A model generated the notes under the pieces. It did no database searches. It had not been told where the DNA came from and saw only the letters and a list, made by a program, of their open reading frames with translations. This document shows positions 16,797-23,922 of a stretch of 39,036 bases of DNA, piece by piece. Made by a program: the position numbers and the translations under genes. Each line of letters begins with the position of its first letter. Position 1 is the first letter of the stretch. This stretch comes from an uncultured Eubacteriales bacterium (lineage in GTDB: Bacteria; Bacillota; Clostridia; Lachnospirales; Lachnospiraceae): positions 1 through 39,036 of the forward strand of contig ONED01000011.1 in NCBI GenBank assembly GCA_900316755.1, in the 5' to 3' direction.

Positions 16797-17302
16797 GAAA
16801 TTACCTCCTTAAGTATCTCTTTGCCGTAGGCTGCCAGCATCGTATCCTGCTCTGCAGTACCGCCGCTCACGCCCAAAGCTCCGATTATTTTTCCTTCTGC
16901 TTCCAGCGGTTCCCCTCCGCCGAAAATGACAATCTTTCCTTCGTTCGTATGTTGGATTCCATACAACGGCTGTCCCGGCTGGCTCAGCTTTGCAAGCTCT
17001 GCCGTGGACATCTTAAGTCCGGCCGAAGTGAAGGTTTTATGAACCGCAATATCATAGCTTGCCATAAATGCATCGTCCATGCAGTGGACTGCTACGATTC
17101 TTCCTGCCTGATCTGAAACTGCAATGACAACAGCCAGATCAATTTCTTTTGCTTTCTGCTCTACTTTTTCGATTAAGGATTTTGCCAGCGCCAGTGTCAT
17201 CTTATGCTTACTGCACTTACACACATGACCCTGCTTCCCATGTTCGGACGACATCTCACGGAGCACTTCCTCAACCGCTTTTGAAATCATCTGCTCGTCC
17301 AT
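16787..17302 (-). CDS. GlcG/HbpS-family protein (PduO C-terminal-like) with N-terminal tag and Cys motif
   Basis: A 171-residue protein of the GlcG/DUF336 family, which includes the C-terminal half of PduO and haem-binding HbpS. Residues 1-16 (MISKAVEEVLREM) resemble an encapsulation tag, followed by a short Cys/His patch HVCKCSKHK (about 27-35). The main domain spans about 37-168, with VIAVSDQAGRIVAVHCMDDAF and IFGGGEPL. Proteins of this type are frequent in glycyl-radical compartments but their reaction is unproven. No adenosyltransferase domain is present, in line with a B12-free pathway. It is coupled to the downstream pduP. Confidence 0.85.
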   Translation of the reverse strand: MDEQMISKAVEEVLREMSSEHGKQGHVCKCSKHKMTLALAKSLIEKVEQKAKEIDLAVVIAVSDQAGRIVAVHCMDDAFMASYDIAVHKTFTSAGLKMSTAELAKLSQPGQPLYGIQHTNEGKIVIFGGGEPLEAEGKIIGALGVSGGTAEQDTMLAAYGKEILKEVISCQ

Positions 17303-17307
17303 AGAAA

Positions 17308-18117
17308 TTATAATCCTAACTGTGCCATCACTTTCTTTGTGATTTCAGAAACCAACTCTGCATCCGGTTTTCCGGTTGAGCCACATGAGCAGGAACCACC
17401 ACAGCTATGGCAGCTTTCTTTTCCGGCTTTTGCATTCGGACAAACGTTTGCAGGATGTTTTCCCGGAAGTCCCATTTGTCTTCTGATTTCATATAATTTT
17501 GCAATCTGCTCTTTGTCGAATTCCTTCGGTCCGCCAAGCATCTTTGACTTGTACAATAACTCTGCATAGAATTCAACGGATTCCATCTTGTGGTATGCGT
17601 TCATCAAATCCGGACCCCATGTCAATGCTCCGTGGTTCTCCAGCAATACCTGGTCGAAGTATGGTAAGTATTCCTCAATCGCATCCGGAATCTCCACTGT
17701 AGAAGGAGTACCGTATTTTGCAATCGGAACACATCCCAGTGCAATAACTGCTTCCGGCATAATCGGCTGTGTCAATGGAATCCCTGCAATTGCAAATGAA
17801 GTAGCAAAGCTCGGGTGAGCATGTACGACTGCTCCAACGTCCGGTCTCTTTTCATAAACACGCATATGCATCTTAATTTCAGAAGATGGCTTGAATCCCG
17901 GATTTGCCTGAATTACATTTCCCTTTGCGTCTACCTTACAGATATATTCCGGTGTCATGAATCCTTTGCTGACTCCTGTAGGTGTACATAAAAACTCGTT
18001 GTCATTCAATTTTACTGAGAAGTTACCGTCGTTTGCAGCAACCATTCCCCTGTTGTAAACTCTTCTTCCGATGTCACACATCATTTTTTTAATCTCGAAT
18101 TCGTTCAGCTTTTGCAT
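17308..18117 (-). CDS. fucA: L-fuculose-1-phosphate (class II) aldolase with Cys-rich linker and C-terminal encapsulation tag
   Basis: Cleaves L-fuculose-1-phosphate, and possibly L-rhamnulose-1-phosphate, to DHAP and L-lactaldehyde. Residues 1-215 are the class II aldolase domain with zinc-site pieces SSEIKMHM, VHAHPSF and LENHGAL. Then comes an unusual linker with Cys at 226, 236, 239, 243 and 245, followed by the tag AELVSEITKKVMAQLGL at the C-terminus. Placement of the tag at the C-terminus of the aldolase is the hallmark of the fucose/rhamnose-type radical compartment. AGGAGG lies 8 bp before the ATG. It is first after the internal promoter at 18189-18217. Confidence 0.93.
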   Translation of the reverse strand: MQKLNEFEIKKMMCDIGRRVYNRGMVAANDGNFSVKLNDNEFLCTPTGVSKGFMTPEYICKVDAKGNVIQANPGFKPSSEIKMHMRVYEKRPDVGAVVHAHPSFATSFAIAGIPLTQPIMPEAVIALGCVPIAKYGTPSTVEIPDAIEEYLPYFDQVLLENHGALTWGPDLMNAYHKMESVEFYAELLYKSKMLGGPKEFDKEQIAKLYEIRRQMGLPGKHPANVCPNAKAGKESCHSCGGSCSCGSTGKPDAELVSEITKKVMAQLGL

Positions 18118-18162
18118 TCCTAATTCCTCCTTGCATTTTGGGCAGCTCTCCGGCCGCCTCCT

Positions 18163-18241
18163 TGTTGTTTTTTGTTGTTTCTATTGCAATATTAACACTC
18201 AATCCCACAAGTGTCAATATGAACAGCTGTTGTTTCTATTG
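18163..18241. promoter_or_regulatory. Three TGTTGTTT direct repeats around the fucA promoter
   Basis: TGTTGTTT occurs at 18163-18170, 18173-18180 and 18228-18235. The last two extend to an identical 14-mer TGTTGTTTCTATTG. Spacings are 10 and 55 bp, near whole helical turns, and they flank the promoter. They are candidate sites for the DeoR protein encoded at the end of the operon. Confidence 0.5.
18189..18217 (-). promoter_or_regulatory. Internal consensus promoter driving fucA and downstream BMC genes
   Basis: On the minus strand, TTGACA (18212-18217) and TAATAT (18189-18194) are separated by 17 bp, in the 138-bp gap between the activase stop and the fucA start. It splits the locus into a radical-enzyme unit and a shell/cargo unit that could be expressed separately. 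Confidence 0.7.
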
Positions 18242-18255
18242 GTTTTTTCCAGTTT

Positions 18256-19047
18256 TTACCCGCCAATCTGGCAGTCCAGCCCCGAAACCTTTTCGGCGGC
18301 CTCTTTTAACATCTGCATATGCTCCTCCGTAGGCGGAAGCACACCCGCCATTCGGTATTCTCTCCCAAGTCCTTCGTATTTGTCCTGTCCCAGTCTGTGG
18401 TATGGAAGCAGATGCAGTTTTTGCACTCCCGGAAGCCCTGATGCAAATCCGGCGATTGCCTCTATCTCTTCCCGGCTGTCGTTAAAGCCCGGAATCACCG
18501 GAACCCGGATAATAAGCTCTGTCATACCGGATGCGGCAATCTTTTTTGCATTTTCCAGAATCAGTTCATTGGAACGTCCAGTATATTCCCGGTGCTTTGC
18601 CGGGTTGATATGTTTGATATCCATCAGGTACCGGTCAAGATAAGGCAAAATCGTCTCAATCACTTTGTACTCTGCACATGCGGTGCTTTCCAGCGCAGTG
18701 TTGATGCCGGATTCTTTGGCAGCTCTCAAAAGGTCTCTTGCAAATTCCGGCTGCGTCAGACTTTCCCCTCCGGACAGCGTCAGTCCGCCGCCGGATCGTC
18801 TGTAATAGGGTCGATCCTTCTCCACCGTCTCCATGACCTTTTCTACCGTGGTGTCCTCACCGATGGTTTTTGGTTTCCCATTCACCATCATTGTCTGGAT
18901 CGCATAGCTTTGCGACTCCGGGTTACAACACCACCGGCACCGAAGAACACATCCCTTCAAAAACACAATGGTACGAATCCCGGGACCGTCATGTATGGAA
19001 AAACGCTGTATGTCAAAGATACGGCCCTTCGTTTTCAAATAATCCAT
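18256..19047 (-). CDS. Glycyl radical enzyme activase (radical SAM), short form
   Basis: Generates the glycyl radical in the adjacent dehydratase using S-adenosylmethionine. The 263-residue protein has the radical SAM cluster motif Cys33-x3-Cys37-x2-Cys40 (GCVLRCRWC), preceded by SIHDGPGIRTIVFLKGC. The SAM-contact segment is LTLSGGESLTQPEF. Only Cys41 lies between Cys40 and that segment, so the eight-Cys ferredoxin insert of many dehydratase activases (glycerol, choline lyase types of about 300 residues) is absent; it resembles the pyruvate-formate-lyase activase in length. GGAAGG lies before the ATG. It follows the dehydratase by 15 bp. Confidence 0.93.
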   Translation of the reverse strand: MDYLKTKGRIFDIQRFSIHDGPGIRTIVFLKGCVLRCRWCCNPESQSYAIQTMMVNGKPKTIGEDTTVEKVMETVEKDRPYYRRSGGGLTLSGGESLTQPEFARDLLRAAKESGINTALESTACAEYKVIETILPYLDRYLMDIKHINPAKHREYTGRSNELILENAKKIAASGMTELIIRVPVIPGFNDSREEIEAIAGFASGLPGVQKLHLLPYHRLGQDKYEGLGREYRMAGVLPPTEEHMQMLKEAAEKVSGLDCQIGG

Positions 19048-19062
19048 GGCGTCACCCTTCCT

Positions 19063-21594
19063 CTACCATCCCTGCTGGGTACGGTTGATAATATCGTCCT
19101 GAAGCGCTCTGGATAATGTGGTAAACAGTGCACTGTATCCTGCAACACGCACCACCAGATGTTTGTATTTTTCCGGGTGCTTCTGCGCATCCAAAAGCGT
19201 CTCCCTGCTGACTACATTGAACTGCATATGACTGCCCTTCTGATCAAAATAAGAGCGAATCAATGCCACGAAGTTTTCCAGTCCGTTTCTTCCGCTTAAT
19301 GCAGACGGATGGAATTTCTGATTAAACAGCGTTCCGTTAGACGCTATATAATGGTCCAGTCTGGAAACCGAGTTGGCTGCTGCGGTAGGACCATGCACAT
19401 CCTTTCCTGCCGTCGGTGAAACGCCGTCGGCTACCGGGGTGTGTGCCAGCCTTCCGTCCGGTGTAGCGCCGGTCTGCGATCCCAGCGGAACATTTGCCGA
19501 TACCGGATAAAGTCCGGCCTGAAAACTTCCGTCCCTTGGGTTTTTGAAGGTCTCCAGCGGCTTCGTATAGGTATACGCTACATCTCTTGCAAACGCATCC
19601 ACCTCTGCAATATCATTTCCGAATTTCGGAACCGCTTCTATCATCTCCAGAAGTTTTTCTCCTCTTTCCCGGATGTCTGCCGACTGTGCAGTTTCCTGAA
19701 TTGCTTTTATAATTGCTGCAATCTCTTTCTCCCCAACAGGGCGTCCTGCCGTCTGCATCTCTTTTGCCACGTCTTCCGTCAGCTCCAGAATACTTTCTGC
19801 GTCCAGACCCTTTCCATAATTATAAGCAAGCAGTTCCTTATATTCCGCCAGGGAAATCTTCTTTTCCTCAAAGACAAGTTTCTTCACCGCATACAGCGAA
19901 TCCGCCATATTTGCGACTCCAAATCCCTGCGGTCCGGTGAAATTATAAACCGCACCGCCTTCCTGCACGGTCTTGCCCTGTTTAATACAATCGTCTACCA
20001 TGCATGATAAAAACGGAAGCGGGCACCGTTCGGCGTGCGCCACATCAATCGCATTGTCTGCATTTACCAGAAGCTCCAGATTATAATTCATCTGCGCTTT
20101 GTATGCATCGTAAAATTCCTCAAAGGTATGCATTTCTTCCACTTTACCGGTTCGGGGGCTAATCTGCTCACCCTTATCCACACCGTTTGAAAATACCAGC
20201 TCCAGCGGTCTGCACATATTGAAGAATGCTGCATCATGCCACCCTTCTGTCTTCCCTGCCTTCTGCGGTTCTACACAGCCGATGATATTGTATTCCCTCG
20301 CATCCTCCAAGGTCAGTCCCCTGCTAATCAAAGAAGGAATAATCACTTCATCATTATAATATGCCGGCTGTCCAAGTCCGGTACGGGTAAGCTCTGCCGC
20401 ACGAATCATAAACTCATGTGGTGTTCCGTTCCAGACACGCACTGAGAATGACGGTTGCGGAAGCATAACATGCATGGAAGCCTGAATGCACATAAACGAC
20501 AAATCATTTGTCACATCCACGCCATCCTTATTCTGTCCGCCTGCAATCAGATTCTGGAAGAGGCTGTAGCCTGCAAATCCTTCTGCAGATGCCGCGTCAC
20601 GACATTTATTCAAATCATTTAATTTTACCCAGATACAGTCCATAATCTCCTGCGCAAATTCGCGGGTAATCCTGCCGCTGTCTCTGTCAGCCGCATAATA
20701 CGGGTACATATACTGGTCAAAGCGTCCGGGCGAAATCGAATGTCCGCTGGATTCAATCTGTAAAAGCTGCTGTACAAACCAGAATGACTGGCACGCTTCA
20801 TAGAAGCTGGAAGCTCCCTTCGCAGGAACCCTCTCACAATTCTTTGCAATCTGCAAAAGCTCTGCTTTTCTTTTCGGGTCACTGCATATTTCTGCCTCTT
20901 TTTCAGCCAGACGTGCATATCTCTTCGCATAGGTAATCGCCGCCCTACAGCTTATGATAACCGCTTCATAGAAGTGTGCACGCCTTACATAATCCTCGTC
21001 ACTGACATGACACTTAGAAAGCTCCGCTTCCACTTCCGCGATGATTCCTTCATACCCGACCGACAATACCTTTTCGTACTGAACCGTCACATGCCCTACT
21101 CCATTATAAAAATAGTTGCCCGGGGTGAAAATATTGTGCTCAATGGCGCGGAGTGTCTCCGGTGCCATATAGGCAGTTGCCAGTTCACTCGTGGTCTTTC
21201 CCTTCCAATACTTATGTACTTCCCGAAGTTCCCGTTTGGTCTGTTCTGAAATGTAGAACGGGTCTGCACTTCTTTTTTCCAGAGTATCAAACTCTGCTTC
21301 CAACCATTCAAAGGAAAATTCCGGATAAGTCTGGCAACCTCTGGGAGCGATGGTCGTACTGCCCACAATCAGTTCTTCGTCACGGATAATAATCGGAATC
21401 TGTTCCAGAACATATGCAAATGCTTTCGCCCGCCGAATCACCATCGGTTCCTGTTCCGTGACCTTGTATGACTCCGTCAACAGTACGGCACGGGCTGACT
21501 CCACTTCCGGCATTTTCGCAAACAAGTGATCTATCAGGCGGGAAATCCGATCCGGCTTTGGAATCTTTTCACTATTGTAAGTATAAAGTCCCAT
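19063..21594 (-). CDS. Glycyl radical 1,2-propanediol dehydratase (B12-independent)
   Basis: Eliminates water from 1,2-propanediol to propionaldehyde through a protein radical. The 843 residues include the thiyl-radical Cys440 with its catalytic Glu442 (IIGCVEPQK) and the glycyl-radical loop RVAGYSA with Gly819. The GCVEP form is shared by diol dehydratases, glycerol dehydratase and CutC, not pyruvate formate-lyase. ATG at 21594 is preferred: AAAGGAG stands 8 bp before it and the promoter at 21626-21654 leaves the upstream ATG (21624) at or before the transcript start. I see no encapsulation tag at either end. The substrate is assigned from the fucose context; glycerol or choline is less likely. 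Confidence 0.92.
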   Translation of the reverse strand: MGLYTYNSEKIPKPDRISRLIDHLFAKMPEVESARAVLLTESYKVTEQEPMVIRRAKAFAYVLEQIPIIIRDEELIVGSTTIAPRGCQTYPEFSFEWLEAEFDTLEKRSADPFYISEQTKRELREVHKYWKGKTTSELATAYMAPETLRAIEHNIFTPGNYFYNGVGHVTVQYEKVLSVGYEGIIAEVEAELSKCHVSDEDYVRRAHFYEAVIISCRAAITYAKRYARLAEKEAEICSDPKRKAELLQIAKNCERVPAKGASSFYEACQSFWFVQQLLQIESSGHSISPGRFDQYMYPYYAADRDSGRITREFAQEIMDCIWVKLNDLNKCRDAASAEGFAGYSLFQNLIAGGQNKDGVDVTNDLSFMCIQASMHVMLPQPSFSVRVWNGTPHEFMIRAAELTRTGLGQPAYYNDEVIIPSLISRGLTLEDAREYNIIGCVEPQKAGKTEGWHDAAFFNMCRPLELVFSNGVDKGEQISPRTGKVEEMHTFEEFYDAYKAQMNYNLELLVNADNAIDVAHAERCPLPFLSCMVDDCIKQGKTVQEGGAVYNFTGPQGFGVANMADSLYAVKKLVFEEKKISLAEYKELLAYNYGKGLDAESILELTEDVAKEMQTAGRPVGEKEIAAIIKAIQETAQSADIRERGEKLLEMIEAVPKFGNDIAEVDAFARDVAYTYTKPLETFKNPRDGSFQAGLYPVSANVPLGSQTGATPDGRLAHTPVADGVSPTAGKDVHGPTAAANSVSRLDHYIASNGTLFNQKFHPSALSGRNGLENFVALIRSYFDQKGSHMQFNVVSRETLLDAQKHPEKYKHLVVRVAGYSALFTTLSRALQDDIINRTQQGW

Positions 21595-21625
21595 GGGTTT
21601 TTCTCCTTTCTTTTCTTTTTGCATT

Positions 21626-21654
21626 ATTATATACCACTTTCCTCATAAAAGCAA
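21626..21654 (-). promoter_or_regulatory. Promoter of the dehydratase-activase unit
   Basis: Minus-strand -35 TTGCTT (21649-21654), 17-bp spacer, -10 TATAAT (21626-21631). The predicted start falls about 25 nt before the chosen ATG of the dehydratase. Confidence 0.65.
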
Positions 21655-21674
21655 TATGTTTTGCTCCAATTTTT

Positions 21675-21712
21675 TGTTGTTTTTTTTGGTTTTTATTTGT
21701 TTTGTGTTGTTT
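21675..21712. promoter_or_regulatory. TGTTGTTT repeats upstream of the dehydratase promoter
   Basis: TGTTGTTT occurs at 21675-21682 and 21705-21712, exactly 30 bp apart, in a T-rich (minus strand A/C-rich) stretch just upstream of the -35. The same 8-mer surrounds the fucA promoter, which suggests one regulator for both. Confidence 0.45.
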
Positions 21713-21728
21713 TTTCTTTTTTAACCTA

Positions 21729-21757
21729 TTGACTTTTCCATTCTCTTCCGCCATAAT
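21729..21757 (+). promoter_or_regulatory. Promoter of the PHP-domain gene
   Basis: Plus-strand TTGACT (21729-21734), 17-bp spacer, CATAAT (21752-21757), then AAGGAGGGGG before the ATG at 21795. It diverges from the dehydratase promoter. Confidence 0.55.
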
Positions 21758-21794
21758 AAGGGTATATAAGAAGTAAAAGAAGGAGGGGGACTGC

Positions 21795-22508
21795 ATGTTT
21801 GAATTTGACCCACACCTGCACTGCATCGCAAGCGGACACGGAACAAAAGATACCATTACTGACCTTGCGAAGCAGGCTGCCAAAAGGCATTTCAACATGA
21901 TTGGTCTTACTGACCACGGTCCTGCTACCATGCATTCCGGGCGGGCATCCTACTTCCGAAACTTAAGATACGCCCCGAAAAGTCGCTGTGGAGTGGAGAT
22001 TCTCTACGGAGTGGAGTTGAATATTTTAGATTTCCACGGAAAAGTGGATTTGAGCGATGAGATTTTGGAAGGACTGGACTATGCGATTATTAGTCTCCAT
22101 CTTCCGAATATAAAGCCCGGCACCATGGAGGAAAATACATTCGCCTATGTCAATGCCATGAACCACCCCAAGGTTCGCATCCTCGGTCACTGTGATGACG
22201 TAAAATACCCGGTGGACTATGAAGCGCTGATGGTTGCTACAAAATATTATGATGTGATTTTCGAAATCAATAACAGTTCCCTAAGCCCCGACGGTTACCG
22301 CGGAGATACACGGGCAAATGTACGGAAGATTTTGGAGCTTTGTAAAAAGCACTGCCGGCCGGTGGTTCTCTCCAGTGACAGTCACGGAAAAAAACAGGTT
22401 GGAAATTTCAAATACGCCTTGGAGATGGTGAAAGAAACCGAATTTCCGGAGGAACTTATTCTAAACCGGGATTCCCTCGAATTTAAGAAGTGGATACACA
22501 AAAAATAG
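21795..22508 (+). CDS. PHP-domain phosphoesterase (YcdX-like)
   Basis: Predicted metal-dependent phosphatase. The 237 residues show the PHP metal-binding pattern: DPHLHC (His pair), LTDHGPA, a Glu in YGVELNIL, HCDDVKYP, and a C-terminal SSDSHGKK. The size and motif order match YcdX-type trinuclear-metal enzymes rather than histidinol phosphatases. It is divergent from the BMC locus and has its own promoter and terminator, so a link to fucose metabolism is not shown. AAGGAGG precedes the ATG. Its substrate is unknown. Confidence 0.85.
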   Translation: MFEFDPHLHCIASGHGTKDTITDLAKQAAKRHFNMIGLTDHGPATMHSGRASYFRNLRYAPKSRCGVEILYGVELNILDFHGKVDLSDEILEGLDYAIISLHLPNIKPGTMEENTFAYVNAMNHPKVRILGHCDDVKYPVDYEALMVATKYYDVIFEINNSSLSPDGYRGDTRANVRKILELCKKHCRPVVLSSDSHGKKQVGNFKYALEMVKETEFPEELILNRDSLEFKKWIHKK

Positions 22509-22548
22509 AAACGGGATTCATAGGACATGCCTTTCGAATCCCGTTTTT
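22509..22548 (+). terminator. Intrinsic terminator after the PHP-domain gene
   Basis: Perfect 11-bp arms AAACGGGATTC (22509-22519) and GAATCCCGTTT (22536-22546) are followed by a T-run. It begins directly after the stop codon. The leading A residues mean it might also work on the minus strand for the convergent gene. Confidence 0.85.
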
Positions 22549-22605
22549 CTTTACAATGTCACTCCATCTTTAAAAATTGCCATATGTGTATCGCTAAATC
22601 TTCCA

Positions 22606-23463
22606 TCAAAAGTAATGTTTTATCATTGTTTCTACGATTGCAGAATCTAATGGCTGTTCTTTCGTTTCATAAGTCGTGATTAATTGTATGGAAGGATAAA
22701 TTTCATTTGATGCATAGAGTTGCAATTTGGAGAATGTTTTTTTCGCATACGTGGGATTATCCATCATTCCGAAATGTTCCCAGTAGAAATACTGTCCTGT
22801 CAGAGGATGCCGCAATGTAAAATCAGGAAAAAGAGTGGCTTCACCTAACTGCAGCGCGCATTCATATCGAAACGGAATTTTGTGAATATGTAAAAGCATC
22901 GCAATAATTGCTTCTGATTTGGAGCGAACCAGAATTCCGGAACTGGTTTTGTGAACGAGCTGCTCCGGATAATTAAGATTCTGCTGATAAGCTGCGTGCA
23001 TCCACTCTTCTAGTTCTTGGGATTCCGGAATCCAAGATGGGGAAAGTAATTCTGAGTATTCCGGCAAAGCCAGAAGTTTTTCCGCTTCATTTTTTACTTT
23101 ATCCTGCTGCAAATAAGTATCGACAGCAGTTCGCTTCTTTACCAGTTCTTCCTGTTTTAAAGACAAATATTTCTTCATAGCTAATTGTTCTGCCAGTTTT
23201 CGATTTTTTTTGGGAATATAGGAAAGATGGTGTCCGTCACTTTGATACCATTTATGGTATTTTCCGTTGTGTACACAGACAAGTTTGCCCTCTGGCAAAT
23301 CACATATTTTACTTTGAATAGACCGGATTTCTTTTTCCAAACGATTTTTTTCAGAAATCATAGCATTATGAATCGTAATATCAACCTCCTTATTTTCTTT
23401 TAACATATACATGGGAATCAAAATAAAGATCAACCGAAAATCGCGATTGCGTTTTGTTATCAT
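22606..23463 (-). CDS. Lachnospiraceae-type protein with coiled N-terminus and PD-(D/E)XK-like nuclease core
   Basis: I recognise this as a type of protein seen in gut Lachnospiraceae, of unproven function. The N-terminal half (about residues 35-155) is charged and helical. A Lys/Tyr-rich patch follows (VHNGKYHKWYQSDG). The C-terminal half has an arrangement like a restriction-endonuclease fold: Glu in VRSKSEAIIAMLL, then LFPDFTLRHP, then YWEHFGMMD, with a later QLITTYET. The ExK position reads Glu-His, so activity is doubtful. The start is unclear: no ribosome site fits the ATGs at 23463, 23412 or 23406, while AAGGAGG lies 5 bp before an in-frame ATT (23379); the next ATG is at 23361. Confidence 0.7.
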   Translation of the reverse strand: MITKRNRDFRLIFILIPMYMLKENKEVDITIHNAMISEKNRLEKEIRSIQSKICDLPEGKLVCVHNGKYHKWYQSDGHHLSYIPKKNRKLAEQLAMKKYLSLKQEELVKKRTAVDTYLQQDKVKNEAEKLLALPEYSELLSPSWIPESQELEEWMHAAYQQNLNYPEQLVHKTSSGILVRSKSEAIIAMLLHIHKIPFRYECALQLGEATLFPDFTLRHPLTGQYFYWEHFGMMDNPTYAKKTFSKLQLYASNEIYPSIQLITTYETKEQPLDSAIVETMIKHYF

Positions 23464-23678
23464 AACACGTTCTACTCTTACGAGTCAACATGAAATAGCA
23501 CTTTGGAATCTGAACATTTAATGATGGAATATCTTTTTGGACATTACATTCCAAATAAATGCCACACACATCCACTTTCTTTTATGAGTGGCTCCAAAAA
23601 TCTCTGTTTTAAAAGGAAATTTACTTCTTATAACTAGTTGATTCACTCAATTTTACATAGAACACTTTAAAATCAATG

Positions 23679-23714
23679 CTAATGTCCAAAATTTTGTAAA
23701 CCTTTGGACATTAG
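23679..23714. repeat. Perfect 12-bp inverted repeat built from TTTGGACAT copies
   Basis: CTAATGTCCAAA (23679-23690) and TTTGGACATTAG (23703-23714) surround a 12-nt loop. On the plus strand it is followed by AGTCCTTTTT, so it could act as a weak terminator or a small-RNA stem, but no plus-strand gene leads into it. Confidence 0.6.
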
Positions 23715-23891
23715 AGTCCTTTTTCACATCACAACATCCAATCGAATGAAATTGTCATCAAATAAACTGATTTTTTAGTCTCATGATGATCTTTTTGGAT
23801 ATTTCAAGAAAAATACGCACCTATATGTCCAAACAGATGAACCATAACCGGTAAAAAGAGCTTCTGTCATACACCAAGTGTCCACAAAACA

Positions 23892-23913
23892 CCCCGGATC
23901 ATGCGACCCGGGG
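23892..23913 (-). terminator. Terminator after rhaA
   Basis: On the minus strand CCCCGGGT pairs with ATCCGGGG (one G-T pair) round a 6-nt loop, followed by TGTTTTGTGG. The stem is strong and the T tail is broken by G. It lies 10 bp past the rhaA stop. Confidence 0.65.
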
Positions 23914-23922
23914 GTTCAAATT

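Larger units (their letters stand above)
23464..23922. other. 459-bp AT-rich non-coding stretch with repeated TTTGGACAT
   Basis: No convincing gene lies here. TTTGGACAT or its complement occurs at 23536-23544, 23682-23690, 23703-23711 and 23825-23833, with a one-base variant TTTGGATAT at 23794-23802. Two copies form the perfect hairpin at 23679-23714. The stretch may hold operators, a small RNA or the remains of a small mobile element. Confidence 0.45.

Noticed and set aside
21595-21624. Ten extra N-terminal residues for the dehydratase (ATG at 21624)
   Set aside because: No ribosome site, and the predicted transcript begins at about that place; the ATG at 21594 has AAAGGAG.
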